Notes: generated by a model not told the origin, from the letters alone. A DNA stretch of 64,000 nt from Vibrio rhizosphaerae (GCF_024347095.1 NZ_AP024903.1:2542001-2606000), one strand, 5' to 3'; positions 9,083 to 17,653 are shown, numbered from the stretch's first letter. A program made the numbers and translations.

Positions 9083-9961
9083 ATGCAACTTACCCGCCTG
9101 CTTTCAGTCGGTGCGATCCTTCTCAGCTTCTATACCCATGCTGAGCCATTGTACTGGCTGGCCAGTAAAAATCAGATGCAACTGATGTTATTGGGATCGA
9201 TTCATGTCGGGCACCCGGATATGTACCCTTTACCTCAACCGGTGATGGACTTTCTTCGTGACAGTGACGGATTAATCGTCGAAGCCGATATCCGTCAGGC
9301 CAATCAATTACAATATCCGCCGGCCAAGTGGACATCACAGCAAGTGCTTTCCGCTTCGGAGCTTGAAAAATTAGACAGCATCGCTGAACAGTTAAATCTC
9401 AATGCTCAGCGTCTGAAAACATTGCCTCCGTGGCAAACGGCTATCGGTTTACAAATGCAGGCAATGAATCGACTCGGGTTTCGCGCCGATCTCGGGGTTG
9501 ATCAATACATGATTCAACAAGCAGCATCAGCATCCATTCCGATCATTGGCTTCGAATCACTTCAGTCTCAAATCGATCTGTTAGCAGGTATGAAGCAGAA
9601 TGGTAAAGAGCTACTCACGGAAACACTGAAAGACTGGGGAAAAAATCCGCATGAGACCGAGTGTTTGGTCACAAGCTGGCATCAGGGCGATCCAGAACAG
9701 TTGAAACAGCTGATAGACAATCATGACATGTCTCAGGAAATGTCGGAACAGCTTGAAATTCAAAGAAATCATCGCTGGTTAAAGCAACTGATGTCCCCGC
9801 CCATTTTTTCTGAACATCCCTCGAAGTACCTCATCGTCGTGGGTGCCTTACACTTAATCGGTCAGGAAAACTTAATTCAATTGCTGACTCAGCAAGGATT
9901 CACCGTGACCCGACAGAATGTTATTCAGCCAGAGACGAGTCAGACCAGTCAATGTCACTGA
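9083..9961 (+). CDS. TraB/GumN-family protein
   Basis: 292 residues with a signal peptide (cleavage probably after YTHA, residue 20), so periplasmic or membrane-associated. The TraB/GumN fold shows GSIHVG (residues 38-43), VEADI near 70 and the C-terminal VVGALHLIG near 250. The two GxxH motifs and conserved acids suggest a metal-dependent hydrolase related to Tiki-type proteases, but no substrate is known for the bacterial proteins. It follows copA by 85 bases on the same strand. It may be co-transcribed, but the gap allows its own promoter. A copper role is only inferred from position. Confidence 0.8.
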   Translation: MQLTRLLSVGAILLSFYTHAEPLYWLASKNQMQLMLLGSIHVGHPDMYPLPQPVMDFLRDSDGLIVEADIRQANQLQYPPAKWTSQQVLSASELEKLDSIAEQLNLNAQRLKTLPPWQTAIGLQMQAMNRLGFRADLGVDQYMIQQAASASIPIIGFESLQSQIDLLAGMKQNGKELLTETLKDWGKNPHETECLVTSWHQGDPEQLKQLIDNHDMSQEMSEQLEIQRNHRWLKQLMSPPIFSEHPSKYLIVVGALHLIGQENLIQLLTQQGFTVTRQNVIQPETSQTSQCH

Positions 9962-9964
9962 ACG

Positions 9965-9990
9965 AAAAAAGCCTCAGCATATGCTGAGGC
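9965..9990 (-). terminator. Terminator shared by tRNA-Pro and the TraB/GumN gene
   Basis: GCCTCAGCAT/ATGCTGAGGC (9971-9990) is a perfect 20-base palindrome. Leftward it is followed by a T6 run, which fits termination of the tRNA transcript. Rightward it is followed by a weaker TTCTT. Confidence 0.8.
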
Positions 9991-10000
9991 TTCTTAAATA

Positions 10001-10077
<77 letters not shown>

Positions 10078-10120
10078 AGATGTTGTCGGACGACTGTGAG
10101 CAGCGCCGCAACGGAGGGCT

Positions 10121-10148
10121 ATAATACGGATTCTTGTTATAGACGCAA
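10121..10148 (-). promoter_or_regulatory. tRNA-Pro promoter
   Basis: Leftward -35 TTGCGT (10143-10148), 16-base spacer, -10 TATTAT (10121-10126), then a GC-rich stretch typical of stable-RNA promoters under stringent control. The start would be about 36 bases before the mature tRNA. Confidence 0.65.
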
Positions 10149-10291
10149 CTCATTTTCGCTAATTTTTCAAAAAAAATAATCAAGTGCTCAAAAGACATCC
10201 ATCTCTGATTATAAATGTGACAATGGACACATGAATTTCAACAAATAAGCAACTTCATCAATACACTTGATCCAGATCATCTCTTTATCCA

Positions 10292-10490
10292 TTGACTCAA
10301 TTTATGTTTAGTACGTCTTCGCAACTTTGAAGAAACCTCGCTTGAAACTAAACATCAACGTTTGGTCACAGGGTGCAGTTTCTTATCAACAAAGTCATGA
10401 ATGACAAATCTCCTCACTAGATCGCTTAGCTCCTGTAAAAACAGTTATAAGCTATGCACCGGAGCGGACCCTTTTCCACTCCGGTTTTTT
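10292..10490 (+). ncRNA. Candidate small RNA ending in an orphan terminator
   Basis: ACCGGAG (10458-10464) pairs with CTCCGGT (10479-10485) and is followed by T5, a good intrinsic terminator on the + strand. No coding gene lies upstream on that strand for more than 400 bases. The preceding stretch can fold (AGAAAC near 10330 with GTTTCT near 10378). The 5' end is a guess: TTGACT at 10292 has no well-spaced -10. No known Vibrio small RNA was recognised. Confidence 0.3.
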
Positions 10491-10721
10491 ATTTCTATCT
10501 GTTCGCTCAATCTTTCCTATCATCTATCTCTGACCGTCATGATTCAGCCGATACATATCCCCCATGTCAATATTGTGTATATTTGACAAAAATATAGATA
10601 AACAGATAGGTAAATAAATGGGTAAACGAATGTTGCGAGAGTCTTGCATCTGAAAGTCACTTCGGTATATATACCCAATGACCTCAAGGTACGTGATTGA
10701 CAACAATTCGGAGGAATACGC
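10491..10721. other. Intergenic region before smrA
   Basis: About 230 bases without a convincing gene. It holds the 12-base tandem repeats at 10585-10632 and a GGAGG ribosome-binding site at 10710-10714 for smrA. Short reading frames here overlap the upstream terminator or the repeats and look like noise. Confidence 0.4.
10585..10632. repeat. Four degenerate 12-base tandem repeats
   Basis: Consecutive units are GACAAAAATATA, GATAAACAGATA, GGTAAATAAATG and GGTAAACGAATG, drifting toward GGTAAACAAATG. There are no spacers, so this is not CRISPR. It may be replication slippage in AT-rich DNA or a multi-copy protein site. Confidence 0.5.
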
Positions 10722-11303
10722 ATGTCTCAGGAAGATTTCGAGTTATTTCAGCAAATGATGGAAGATGTCAAACCTCTGAAACACGATACGGCCGAACTCA
10801 AAAAAGATTTACAGATTACCGATGCTCATCTTGCCCGGCAAGAAGCAGCGATGAAGCTAGAACAGCATGATTCTGATTACTTGTCTCTGGAACATGCCCC
10901 ACAAATCAAACCGCATGACCTGATTGAGTTTAAACGGAGTGGCGTTCAGGACGGTGTTTACCGAAAACTCAGACTGGGCAAGTATCCGATCCAAGCTCGT
11001 TTAGATTTGCATCGTAAAACACTGGAACAGGCACGCGATGAGATTGTGAAATTTTTGCGTCAGTGTATGCGAATGGATATCCGAACCGTGCTTATTATTC
11101 ATGGCAAAGGTGAACATTCAAATCCGCCGGCACTGATGAAAAGCTATGTCTCATACTGGCTCCCCCAGATCGAAGAAGTCCAGTGTGTTCACAGTGCACA
11201 ACGATTCCACGGTGGCAGTGGCGCTCTTTATGTGCTCCTGCGTAAAAGTCAGGTACAAAAACTGGAAAACCGCGAACGACACCAGAAAAAACGGCCTCAC
11301 TAA
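10722..11303 (+). CDS. smrA: Smr-domain protein SmrA (YdaL type)
   Basis: 193 residues. The N-terminal region starting DFELFQQMMEDVKPLKHDTA matches the YdaL-type Smr proteins rather than SmrB. The C-terminal Smr domain (about residues 88-175) has LDLH, the HGKG motif (IIHGKG) and HGGSGALYVLL. Smr domains act as nicking or RNA endonucleases; the E. coli homologue has been reported as a DNA endonuclease, while SmrB cleaves mRNA at collided ribosomes. A good GGAGG lies 7 bases before the start. Convergent with upp across a shared terminator. Confidence 0.85.
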   Translation: MSQEDFELFQQMMEDVKPLKHDTAELKKDLQITDAHLARQEAAMKLEQHDSDYLSLEHAPQIKPHDLIEFKRSGVQDGVYRKLRLGKYPIQARLDLHRKTLEQARDEIVKFLRQCMRMDIRTVLIIHGKGEHSNPPALMKSYVSYWLPQIEEVQCVHSAQRFHGGSGALYVLLRKSQVQKLENRERHQKKRPH

Positions 11304-11313
11304 CCCGAAAATA

Positions 11314-11350
11314 AAAAAACAGTCAGACCTCGCGAGACTGACTGTTTTTT
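11314..11350. terminator. Bidirectional terminator between smrA and upp
   Basis: AAAAAACAGTCAG pairs with CTGACTGTTTTTT around an 11-base loop. A- and T-runs on the two flanks let it serve both converging genes. Confidence 0.88.
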
Positions 11351-11367
11351 TATCTGATACACAAAAA

Positions 11368-11994
11368 TTACTTAGTACCGAATATTTTGTCTCCGGCATC
11401 TCCCAGCCCGGGCACGATGTAACCTTGTTGATTCAGATGATCATCAATTGCAGCCGTGTATAATTCAACATCCGGGTGTGCTTTTTCTAAAGCTGTAATC
11501 CCTTCAGGGGCAGCAACCAACACCAAGACTTTAAATTGGGTACATCCTTGCGCTTTTAACAGATCAATCGTTGCAATCATCGATCCACCGGTTGCCAGCA
11601 TCGGATCAACGACCAAAGCAATTCGCTCCTCAATGTTGGACGCAATTTTATTAAAATAAGGAACGGGCTCAAGTGTTTCTTCATCCCGATAGATACCCAC
11701 GACACTAATCCGGGCACTCGGTATATGTTCAAGTACGCCATCCATCATCCCCAGTCCCGCACGAAGGATAGGAACAACCGTCACTTTTTTACCTTTGAGT
11801 TGATCCACTTCAACCGGGCCATTCCACCCTTCAATCGTCACTCTCTCGGTTTCAAAGTCTGCGGTTGCTTCATAAGTGAGTAGACTGCCAACTTCAGTGG
11901 CTAGTTCGCGAAAACGCTTGGTGCTAATATCTATCTCTCTCATCAAACCCAATTTGTGTTTGACAAGCGGGTGCTTCACTTCAACAACTTTCAT
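11368..11994 (-). CDS. upp: Uracil phosphoribosyltransferase
   Basis: Converts uracil and PRPP to UMP in pyrimidine salvage. 208 residues, the same as the E. coli enzyme. The PRPP loop is [16 protein letters not shown] (about residues 127-142), and the C-terminal [13 protein letters not shown] is the family ending. A longer frame begins at 12009, but GGAG sits 6 bases before the ATG at 11994 ([11 protein letters not shown]), which also matches the family start. Divergent from purM. Confidence 0.97.
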   Translation of the reverse strand: MKVVEVKHPLVKHKLGLMREIDISTKRFRELATEVGSLLTYEATADFETERVTIEGWNGPVEVDQLKGKKVTVVPILRAGLGMMDGVLEHIPSARISVVGIYRDEETLEPVPYFNKIASNIEERIALVVDPMLATGGSMIATIDLLKAQGCTQFKVLVLVAAPEGITALEKAHPDVELYTAAIDDHLNQQGYIVPGLGDAGDKIFGTK

Positions 11995-12148
11995 CTGCAT
12001 CTCCGACATTCAATCAAATAAACTTTCCGATTATACATACTTTCTATCGTTAATTTTATCCTTAACCTCAGGGAATATTATGATTTAGCGCATTGAGAAG
12101 CCATGATCGCCAAGAATTTTCCGACACTTCCATCAAAGAAAAAAATCA

Positions 12149-12164
12149 GCGCAAACGTTTTCCT
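12149..12164 (+). promoter_or_regulatory. PurR box before purMN
   Basis: GCGCAAACGTTTTCCT matches the enterobacterial PurR operator ACGCAAACGTTTTCGT at 14 of 16 positions. A -10 TAGAAT lies at 12182-12187 and the operator covers the expected -35 region, so purine-dependent repression of purMN is likely. It lies between upp and purM and might also affect upp. Confidence 0.7.
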
Positions 12165-12228
12165 TTTACTTTTTTCCCCTGTAGAATAGCGCCGTTTTCA
12201 TATCCAACCAAAGAACGAGGATGACCCC

Positions 12229-13269
12229 GTGAGTGGCAAAAACACATCTCTGAGCTATAAAGATGCAGGCGTTGATATTGATGCAGGTAACGCACTTGTA
12301 GAGCGAATTAAAGGTGCAGTAAAGAAAACACGTCGTCCAGAAGTTATGGGCGGTCTCGGTGGTTTTGGTGCCCTGTGTGAATTACCAACCAAATATAAGC
12401 ACCCCGTGCTTGTATCAGGGACAGACGGTGTCGGCACTAAATTACGTCTGGCACTGGATATGAAAAAGCATGACACGATTGGGATTGATTTAGTCGCCAT
12501 GTGTGTCAATGATTTGATTGTACAAGGTGCTGAGCCCCTATTTTTCCTTGACTATTATGCAACCGGGAAACTAGATGTTGATACCGCAGCAGACGTCGTT
12601 TCTGGTATTGCCGAAGGCTGTCTTCAGGCCGGCTGTGCACTGATCGGTGGTGAGACCGCTGAAATGCCCGGCATGTACGAAGGCGAAGATTATGATGTCG
12701 CGGGATTCTGTGTCGGCGTCGTCGAAAAAGAAGCGATTATCGACGGTTCTAAAGTTGAATCCGGTAATAGCTTAATTGCGGTTGGTTCAAGTGGCCCTCA
12801 CTCAAATGGGTATTCGCTGATCCGTAAAATTCTGGAAGTCTCGAATGCAGATAAGTCAGAATTGCTGGCAGGAAAAGCCGTCGGTGAGCATTTGCTTGAA
12901 CCGACTAAAATTTACATCAAGTCAGCACTTAAACTCATCGCTGAACACGATATTCATGCAATCTCACATATTACCGGTGGTGGATTCTGGGAAAATATCC
13001 CTCGCGTTTTACCACAAGGTACCAAGGCTGTTATTGATGGCAACAGTTGGGAATGGCCAGCAATTTTCAAATGGCTACAGGAAAAAGGCAACGTCGATAC
13101 TTACGAAATGTACCGGACTTTCAACTGTGGCGTCGGTTTGATTATCGCATTGCCTGAAGCGCAAGCTCAAGCTGCGGTCAAACTGCTTCAAGCTGAGGGA
13201 GAAAATGCTTGGATCATCGGTCATATTGCACCAGCACAGGCTAACGAAGCGCAAGTAGAGATTAAATAG
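12229..13269 (+). CDS. purM: Phosphoribosylformylglycinamidine cyclo-ligase
   Basis: AIR synthetase, fifth step of purine synthesis: FGAM plus ATP gives AIR. 346 residues. It has the PurM fold with the glycine-rich [13 protein letters not shown] near residue 40, SGTDGVGTK near 65, [11 protein letters not shown] near 140 and [13 protein letters not shown] near 245. It starts at GTG with GAGG 8 bases upstream. A tiny out-of-frame ATG ACC CCG TGA at 12221-12232 overlaps this GTG. Three bases separate it from purN. Confidence 0.97.
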   Translation: MSGKNTSLSYKDAGVDIDAGNALVERIKGAVKKTRRPEVMGGLGGFGALCELPTKYKHPVLVSGTDGVGTKLRLALDMKKHDTIGIDLVAMCVNDLIVQGAEPLFFLDYYATGKLDVDTAADVVSGIAEGCLQAGCALIGGETAEMPGMYEGEDYDVAGFCVGVVEKEAIIDGSKVESGNSLIAVGSSGPHSNGYSLIRKILEVSNADKSELLAGKAVGEHLLEPTKIYIKSALKLIAEHDIHAISHITGGGFWENIPRVLPQGTKAVIDGNSWEWPAIFKWLQEKGNVDTYEMYRTFNCGVGLIIALPEAQAQAAVKLLQAEGENAWIIGHIAPAQANEAQVEIK

Positions 13270-13272
13270 TTC

Positions 13273-13920
13273 ATGAAAAGTATTGTCGTTTTAGTTTCGG
13301 GAAACGGGACCAACTTACAAGCCATCATTGATGCTTGTGACTCTAAAATGCCTAATGGCAGGGTCACTGCTGTTTTTTCAAACAAAGCAGATGCTTACGC
13401 ACTGGAAAGAGCTAAAAAAGCAAATGCAGCGGCAATCTTTGTCGATCCCAAAGCCTTTGACACGCGGGATGCATTTGACCGTTCATTGATGGAACAAATT
13501 GACGAATACGCACCAGACCTGATTATTCTGGCTGGTTATATGCGTATTCTGAGCGCCGAGTTTGTTCGTCATTACATGGGAAAAATGATTAATATTCATC
13601 CTTCACTACTGCCGAAATATCCCGGTCTGAATACCTATCAGAGAGCAATTCTCGCCGGGGATGAAGAGCATGGCACCAGTGTTCACTTCGTTACAGAACA
13701 GCTGGATGGTGGCCCGGTCATTCTACAGGCACGAGTCCCGATTGATGACGACGATACCATTGAATCGCTGACCCGTAAGATCCAGGAGCAAGAACACCGG
13801 ATCTACCCGTTAGTCGCTCAATGGTTTGTTGAAGAGCGCGTCGAGATGCGTGATGGCAAAGCCTACCTTGATGGCGAACAACTGGGGATTTATGGCTATA
13901 AAGGCCATTCGGCACGTTAA
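13273..13920 (+). CDS. purN: Phosphoribosylglycinamide formyltransferase
   Basis: Transfers formyl from 10-formyltetrahydrofolate to GAR, third step of purine synthesis. 215 residues. Motifs: the phosphate-binding VLVSGNGTNLQAIID (residues 5-19), the folate and catalytic stretch INIHPSLLPKYPGL (Asn and His of the active site), and HGTSVHFVTEQLDGGPVI with the catalytic Asp. It forms a two-gene operon with purM and ends in a terminator. Confidence 0.97.
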   Translation: MKSIVVLVSGNGTNLQAIIDACDSKMPNGRVTAVFSNKADAYALERAKKANAAAIFVDPKAFDTRDAFDRSLMEQIDEYAPDLIILAGYMRILSAEFVRHYMGKMINIHPSLLPKYPGLNTYQRAILAGDEEHGTSVHFVTEQLDGGPVILQARVPIDDDDTIESLTRKIQEQEHRIYPLVAQWFVEERVEMRDGKAYLDGEQLGIYGYKGHSAR

Positions 13921-13950
13921 TTACCACTGTTTATCCTCAATACTGAATAG

Positions 13951-13974
13951 GCGGCTCTTCTGAGCCGCTTTTTT
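13951..13974 (+). terminator. purMN terminator
   Basis: GCGGCTC-TTCT-GAGCCGC followed by six T. It separates the purine operon from the radical SAM cassette. Confidence 0.9.
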
Positions 13975-14098
13975 ATTTCATATTCACATCCGGTTCATAC
14001 CAATATCCAACATCTCTGGTGCTGATGCGCTCCCGTTCGCAGTCATGTTCACAGCCGTATCACTCCGCTCATATATTCCACAGCTCAAAAGCACCCAC

Positions 14099-14127
14099 TT
14101 GCATAATAACAATATAAAGACTATGGT
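14099..14127 (+). promoter_or_regulatory. Putative promoter of the radical SAM cassette
   Basis: TTGCAT (14099-14104), 17-base spacer, TATGGT (14122-14127), in AT-rich DNA about 30 bases before the first start codon. An overlapping TATAAA at 14113 is an alternative -10. It is moderate against the sigma-70 consensus. Confidence 0.4.
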
Positions 14128-14158
14128 TATTTAACCCTCATAGAATGGATTGCTAAAT

Positions 14159-15028
14159 ATGTTAGATATCAATACTTTATTGTTAGATTTCCGAATTACG
14201 TCCTACTGTAATCTCGACTGTGATTTGTGCTTCAGAAACCCGGGTATTGAAGATCAATCAACCGAGAGAGCATTAAGCATATTAGACAAAATGTACCAAG
14301 TCGGATTTCGCCGAGTCGGTTTTACCGGAGGTGAACCCACGACACGAAAAGATTTTCTCACCTTAATTGAACATGCCAAAAAACTTGGCTTTATGACTTA
14401 CCTATCAACCGTTGGTCACCGCTTTATTATGGATCACGAACGGTTAAACGGTGTGTTGGACTGGGTTGGCATCCCGATTGATGGCATAGAAAAACAAACC
14501 AACAGTGACATCAGAAGTGAGAAAATGGGTAATCAGCATCGCGTGATCAAAGATATTCTCACTTGGTTATCTCAGACAAATAACACTATCAATATCAAAC
14601 TTACCACCGTTGTATCTCAAGCCAATGCCCATCAAATTTCCGATATTGTTCGTTGGGTCAATTGTTTCCCCTATAAAATCCAGTCTTGGCGCTTTTATCA
14701 GTTTTGTCCACTCGGTGTAGGTAAGGAAAAAAGAGATAAACTGGAAATCGATACCGATCAATTCATCAACACCATGAAGCGAACAAAAAATGAATTCCCG
14801 GATCTACCCTTAAGCTGGGCTACATTTGAAGAAAGGGACAAAGCCAATATTGTGATGGAACCCAATTTTGATGTCATTATTCCTGACGGAGAAAATTATA
14901 CTTATCTGTGTAATATGGAGAAAGATTCACCTGAGCAGATTATTCACCATATTTTCGGTCAACCTGAAATTATGCAGAAATGTGAAAATAATCGATTCTG
15001 GCTTGATGAAATGGCGTTTGTCTCATGA
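14159..15028 (+). CDS. Radical SAM protein with viperin-like layout
   Basis: 289 residues from the ATG (a TTG at 14150 would add three). The radical SAM core has CxxxCxxC at C17, C21 and C24 (CNLDCDLCF), GGEP at 57-60, and a strand IKLTTVV (146-152) then WRFYQF (177-182). Viperin shows FKINSVI then RWKVFQ at similar spacing. Only two cysteines lie in the last 100 residues, so there is no SPASM domain or second MoaA-type cluster. Viperins make ddhNTPs from nucleotides; whether this protein does is inference. The next gene starts inside its stop (ATGA), and that gene is a nucleoside-kinase homologue. AT-rich: the line 14161-14220 has 20 G+C of 60. An unknown radical SAM family is the alternative. 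Confidence 0.75.
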   Translation: MLDINTLLLDFRITSYCNLDCDLCFRNPGIEDQSTERALSILDKMYQVGFRRVGFTGGEPTTRKDFLTLIEHAKKLGFMTYLSTVGHRFIMDHERLNGVLDWVGIPIDGIEKQTNSDIRSEKMGNQHRVIKDILTWLSQTNNTINIKLTTVVSQANAHQISDIVRWVNCFPYKIQSWRFYQFCPLGVGKEKRDKLEIDTDQFINTMKRTKNEFPDLPLSWATFEERDKANIVMEPNFDVIIPDGENYTYLCNMEKDSPEQIIHHIFGQPEIMQKCENNRFWLDEMAFVS

Positions 15029-15765
15029 ATAAACATCATCTTTATACACCACCTTGGACGGTCGGTGAACGACCGGATGCACCAGATTCAGCCCCATTGT
15101 ACATCGTTCTATCCGGTAACTCTGGTGTCGGTAAAAGTACACTACTTCGCGCAATCTCAACCTATATTTATGAGATCACCCCCCAAACAATCGCAATTGA
15201 TGAAAAGTCACTTCATCATCCGTTATTACAAAACCTCTTTGATAAAACAACAACGTATGGCTTTCCATTACAGCTTAATTTTATGATTCAGCGAGTACTG
15301 CTGGTTAAATCTTGGCTGGATAAAGGCGTTAATGTTATTATGGAACGCTCTCATATTGAGGATTATATATTTGCAAATTTTATGTATAAGCAAGGATATA
15401 TATCCAGAGAACAACATCAGGCTTATATGTCTTTATGGCATGAACTCATGGATATCATTCCCAATCCTGATGTGATTGTTTATATGAATTTTCCACCCGA
15501 ATTTTCATTAAAAAATTTATTCAATGACGAGTTAAAAGGCATTCGTCCCCGAGAGTTTCCTGATGAAGCCATTAAACAACGGTGGATTCATGGCTGGGGA
15601 GAAGAATATCAATCGTTGATTGATAACTTACCAACACATTTGCAAGCTCGGGTCGTTGAATATAATCAACAGATGACCATTGAAGATATAACCAAACTCG
15701 TTATCAATAAAATTCAGAATAAACAGGAGCCTTTATGCGACAGCGAACCATTGTTTGCCCCTTAA
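15025..15765 (+). CDS. Deoxynucleoside-kinase-like P-loop protein
   Basis: 246 residues. Walker A is GNSGVGKST at 31-39. The dNK-type motif [13 protein letters not shown] starts at E106; family members carry ERSxxxDxxIFA or DRSIxED. An arginine-containing lid lies near GIRPREFP. This suits transfer of ATP phosphate to a nucleoside 5' hydroxyl. An N-terminal extension of about 24 residues precedes the first strand. Its start overlaps the previous stop by 4 bases and its end overlaps nudI by 31 bases, so the three are co-translated. Very AT-rich: 15361-15420 has 16 G+C of 60. The substrate is unknown; a product or precursor of the radical SAM enzyme is the obvious guess. Confidence 0.75.
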   Translation: MNKHHLYTPPWTVGERPDAPDSAPLYIVLSGNSGVGKSTLLRAISTYIYEITPQTIAIDEKSLHHPLLQNLFDKTTTYGFPLQLNFMIQRVLLVKSWLDKGVNVIMERSHIEDYIFANFMYKQGYISREQHQAYMSLWHELMDIIPNPDVIVYMNFPPEFSLKNLFNDELKGIRPREFPDEAIKQRWIHGWGEEYQSLIDNLPTHLQARVVEYNQQMTIEDITKLVINKIQNKQEPLCDSEPLFAP

Positions 15766-16163
15766 TTACCAATAACGGGGATTACTTACTTTGTAAAATG
15801 GCGAATGATCGTGGTGTATTTCCCGGTCAATGGGCGCTTCCCGGCGGCGGCATGGAACCGGGTGAAACAATGGAAGCAGCATTAAGACGTGAAATCAGCG
15901 AAGAGTTAGGGCCTGATTTAGAACTCACCCGAATTTCGCCTTGGACATTCAGAGACGATACTCGAATCAAGACTTATCCCGACGGCTCTCAGGAAGAGAT
16001 CTATATGATTTATCTGATCTTCGACTGTGAAAGTGCCAACCGCCAGATTGCAATCAATGATGAGTTCCAAGAATTTAAGTGGGCCAGTATTGATGAACTC
16101 CCAACGCTGGATCTCAATGACGCCACAAAAGTGACATTTGCACAGAAAGGACTGTTGAAATAA
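15735..16163 (+). CDS. nudI: Nucleoside triphosphatase NudI
   Basis: 142 residues, close throughout to E. coli NudI: same start [31 protein letters not shown], and [14 protein letters not shown]. The Nudix box [22 protein letters not shown] has all catalytic glutamates (given in pieces: GGGMEPGE, then REISEEL). NudI prefers pyrimidine dNTPs, especially dUTP, dTTP and dCTP. AGGAG lies 6 bases before the ATG, within the kinase gene. Base composition is native-like or higher (34 G+C in 15841-15900), unlike the two genes before it, suggesting the cassette was assembled from different sources. Confidence 0.9.
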   Translation: MRQRTIVCPLITNNGDYLLCKMANDRGVFPGQWALPGGGMEPGETMEAALRREISEELGPDLELTRISPWTFRDDTRIKTYPDGSQEEIYMIYLIFDCESANRQIAINDEFQEFKWASIDELPTLDLNDATKVTFAQKGLLK

Positions 16164-16166
16164 TGC

Positions 16167-16193
16167 CAGAGGCTTGCAATCCGCAAGCCTCTG
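16167..16193. terminator. Hairpin ending the cassette, shared with yafJ
   Basis: CAGAGGCTTGC-N5-GCAAGCCTCTG is a perfect 11-pair stem between converging genes. The following T-run is weak (CTGTTCTGTT), so efficiency is uncertain. Confidence 0.6.
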
Positions 16194-16201
16194 CTGTTCT
16201 G

Positions 16202-17047
16202 TTATTCCAGTGGTTCCGTCGGTGCCTGAGAGCCGGGTTTATCTTCCGCAAACGGCACATCGGCTAATTGACTCTGATTACTGTCAATCAACTCACCATG
16301 ATGAAAAATATTGTATTCTCCGGGCTTCATTCGGTGCCACTGCTCGTCCACTGTCAGTGGCTGAGTCGCAATTACCGTCACCACATCATTGGGTGTCGTT
16401 TCTTCCTGAAAATTCACTTCGACTTCTTCATCAATCAGCGTCGCCTGCCCAAAAGGTGAGCGGCGTGTAATTGAGTACAGATGGTTCGTGCAGTAGGTCA
16501 TCACATGCTCACCATTGGTCAGAAGCATATTAAACACCCCCATCTGTCGGAGTTGATCACACTGCGTAGCAATAAAGCGACAAACTTCTATCGCATCATC
16601 GGGTGGCGTCGGATATTGATCATCCAAGCGCTTTAACAGCCAACAAAATGCCTTTTCACTGTCGGTTTCTCCCACCGGCCGATGATTGGCCGTATCGAGA
16701 TCTTCATAGCCACTCAGTTGTCCATTATGAGCAAATGTCCAGAAACGCCCCCAGAGTTCGCGTGTAAACGGATGGGTATTCTCTAAACTGACCCCTCCGC
16801 GATTGGCCTGACGAATATGGCTAATCACTGCACGACTCTTGATTGGATATTTCCGGACTAACTCTGCAATCGTAGACTGATAACCCGGCTTCGGATCCTT
16901 GAATGTGCGAAACCCCTTCCCTTCATAGAACGTAATCCCCCAGCCGTCCCGATGCGGGCCTGTCTTACCACTGCGTTGAATCCAGCCAGTAAAACTAAAA
17001 CAGATATCGGTCGGAACATTAGCGCTCATGCCGAGCAATTCACACAT
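16202..17047 (-). CDS. yafJ: Class II glutamine amidotransferase YafJ
   Basis: 281 residues. N-terminal nucleophile Cys2 (MCELLGMSANVPTD) with HRDGWGITFYEGKG and FAHNGQLSG, the glutamine-binding signature of class II (Ntn) amidotransferases. There is no synthetase domain, so the acceptor is unknown. E. coli YafJ is shorter; the extra C-terminal residues (FAEDKPGSQAPTEPLE) look disordered. It lies 30 bases after gmhA on the same strand, an arrangement also found in E. coli, so the two are probably one operon. Confidence 0.9.
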   Translation of the reverse strand: MCELLGMSANVPTDICFSFTGWIQRSGKTGPHRDGWGITFYEGKGFRTFKDPKPGYQSTIAELVRKYPIKSRAVISHIRQANRGGVSLENTHPFTRELWGRFWTFAHNGQLSGYEDLDTANHRPVGETDSEKAFCWLLKRLDDQYPTPPDDAIEVCRFIATQCDQLRQMGVFNMLLTNGEHVMTYCTNHLYSITRRSPFGQATLIDEEVEVNFQEETTPNDVVTVIATQPLTVDEQWHRMKPGEYNIFHHGELIDSNQSQLADVPFAEDKPGSQAPTEPLE

Positions 17048-17077
17048 AACCAGTATTCTCCCTGTTGAATGGATGCT

Positions 17078-17653
17078 TTAAGCCATTTCTTTCTCGATCA
17101 ACATGATCAGGATATGAATAATTTTAATATGAATTTCCTGAATTCGGTCAGCATAGCCGAAATGAGGAACACGAATTTCAACATCCGCAACACCTGCCAT
17201 TTTGCCGCCGTCTTTACCGGTTAACGCGATGGCTTTCATGCCTTTCGCCTGTGCCGCCTCAATGGCCTTCAGGATGTTGCCTGAATTACCGGAAGTCGAA
17301 AGCCCGAACAATACATCGCCTTTGGCACCAACAGCCTCAACATAACGAGAGAATACAAATTCATAACCAAAATCATTACTGACACATGACAGATGACTCG
17401 GGTCTGAAATGGCAATCCCCGGATAGCCCGGCCGGTTATCACGATAGCGTCCGGTCAGCTCTTCAGCAAAATGCATCGCATCACAATGGGAGCCGCCATT
17501 CCCACAAGAAAGCACCTTTCCACCCTGTTTAAAAGAATCTGCAATCAGCTTGGCAGCCGCCTCAATCTGAGCAATATTTTGCTCATCACTTAAAAATTTG
17601 TTTAATACGTCGGCAGCTTCGTTCAGCTCGTTCTTAATTAAATCGTGGTACAT
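17078..17653 (-). CDS. gmhA: Sedoheptulose-7-phosphate isomerase
   Basis: Makes D-glycero-D-manno-heptose 7-phosphate for the lipopolysaccharide inner core. 191 residues, single SIS domain. [22 protein letters not shown] (start near residue 50) and [14 protein letters not shown] (near 117) bind the sugar phosphate. The conserved C-terminal helix [15 protein letters not shown] includes the His used in isomerisation. It heads the leftward gmhA-yafJ pair. Confidence 0.96.
   Translation of the reverse strand: MYHDLIKNELNEAADVLNKFLSDEQNIAQIEAAAKLIADSFKQGGKVLSCGNGGSHCDAMHFAEELTGRYRDNRPGYPGIAISDPSHLSCVSNDFGYEFVFSRYVEAVGAKGDVLFGLSTSGNSGNILKAIEAAQAKGMKAIALTGKDGGKMAGVADVEIRVPHFGYADRIQEIHIKIIHILIMLIEKEMA

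Noticed and set aside
10401..10586. 61-codon frame before smrA
   Set aside because: It runs through the intrinsic terminator at 10458-10490 and has no recognisable protein features.
10585..10632. CRISPR-like direct repeats
   Set aside because: Units are only 12 bases, degenerate and without spacers; no cas genes are present.
14150..14158. TTG at 14150 as start of the radical SAM gene
   Set aside because: The ATG at 14159 is in frame, has GGA about 9 bases upstream, and only three residues would be lost.
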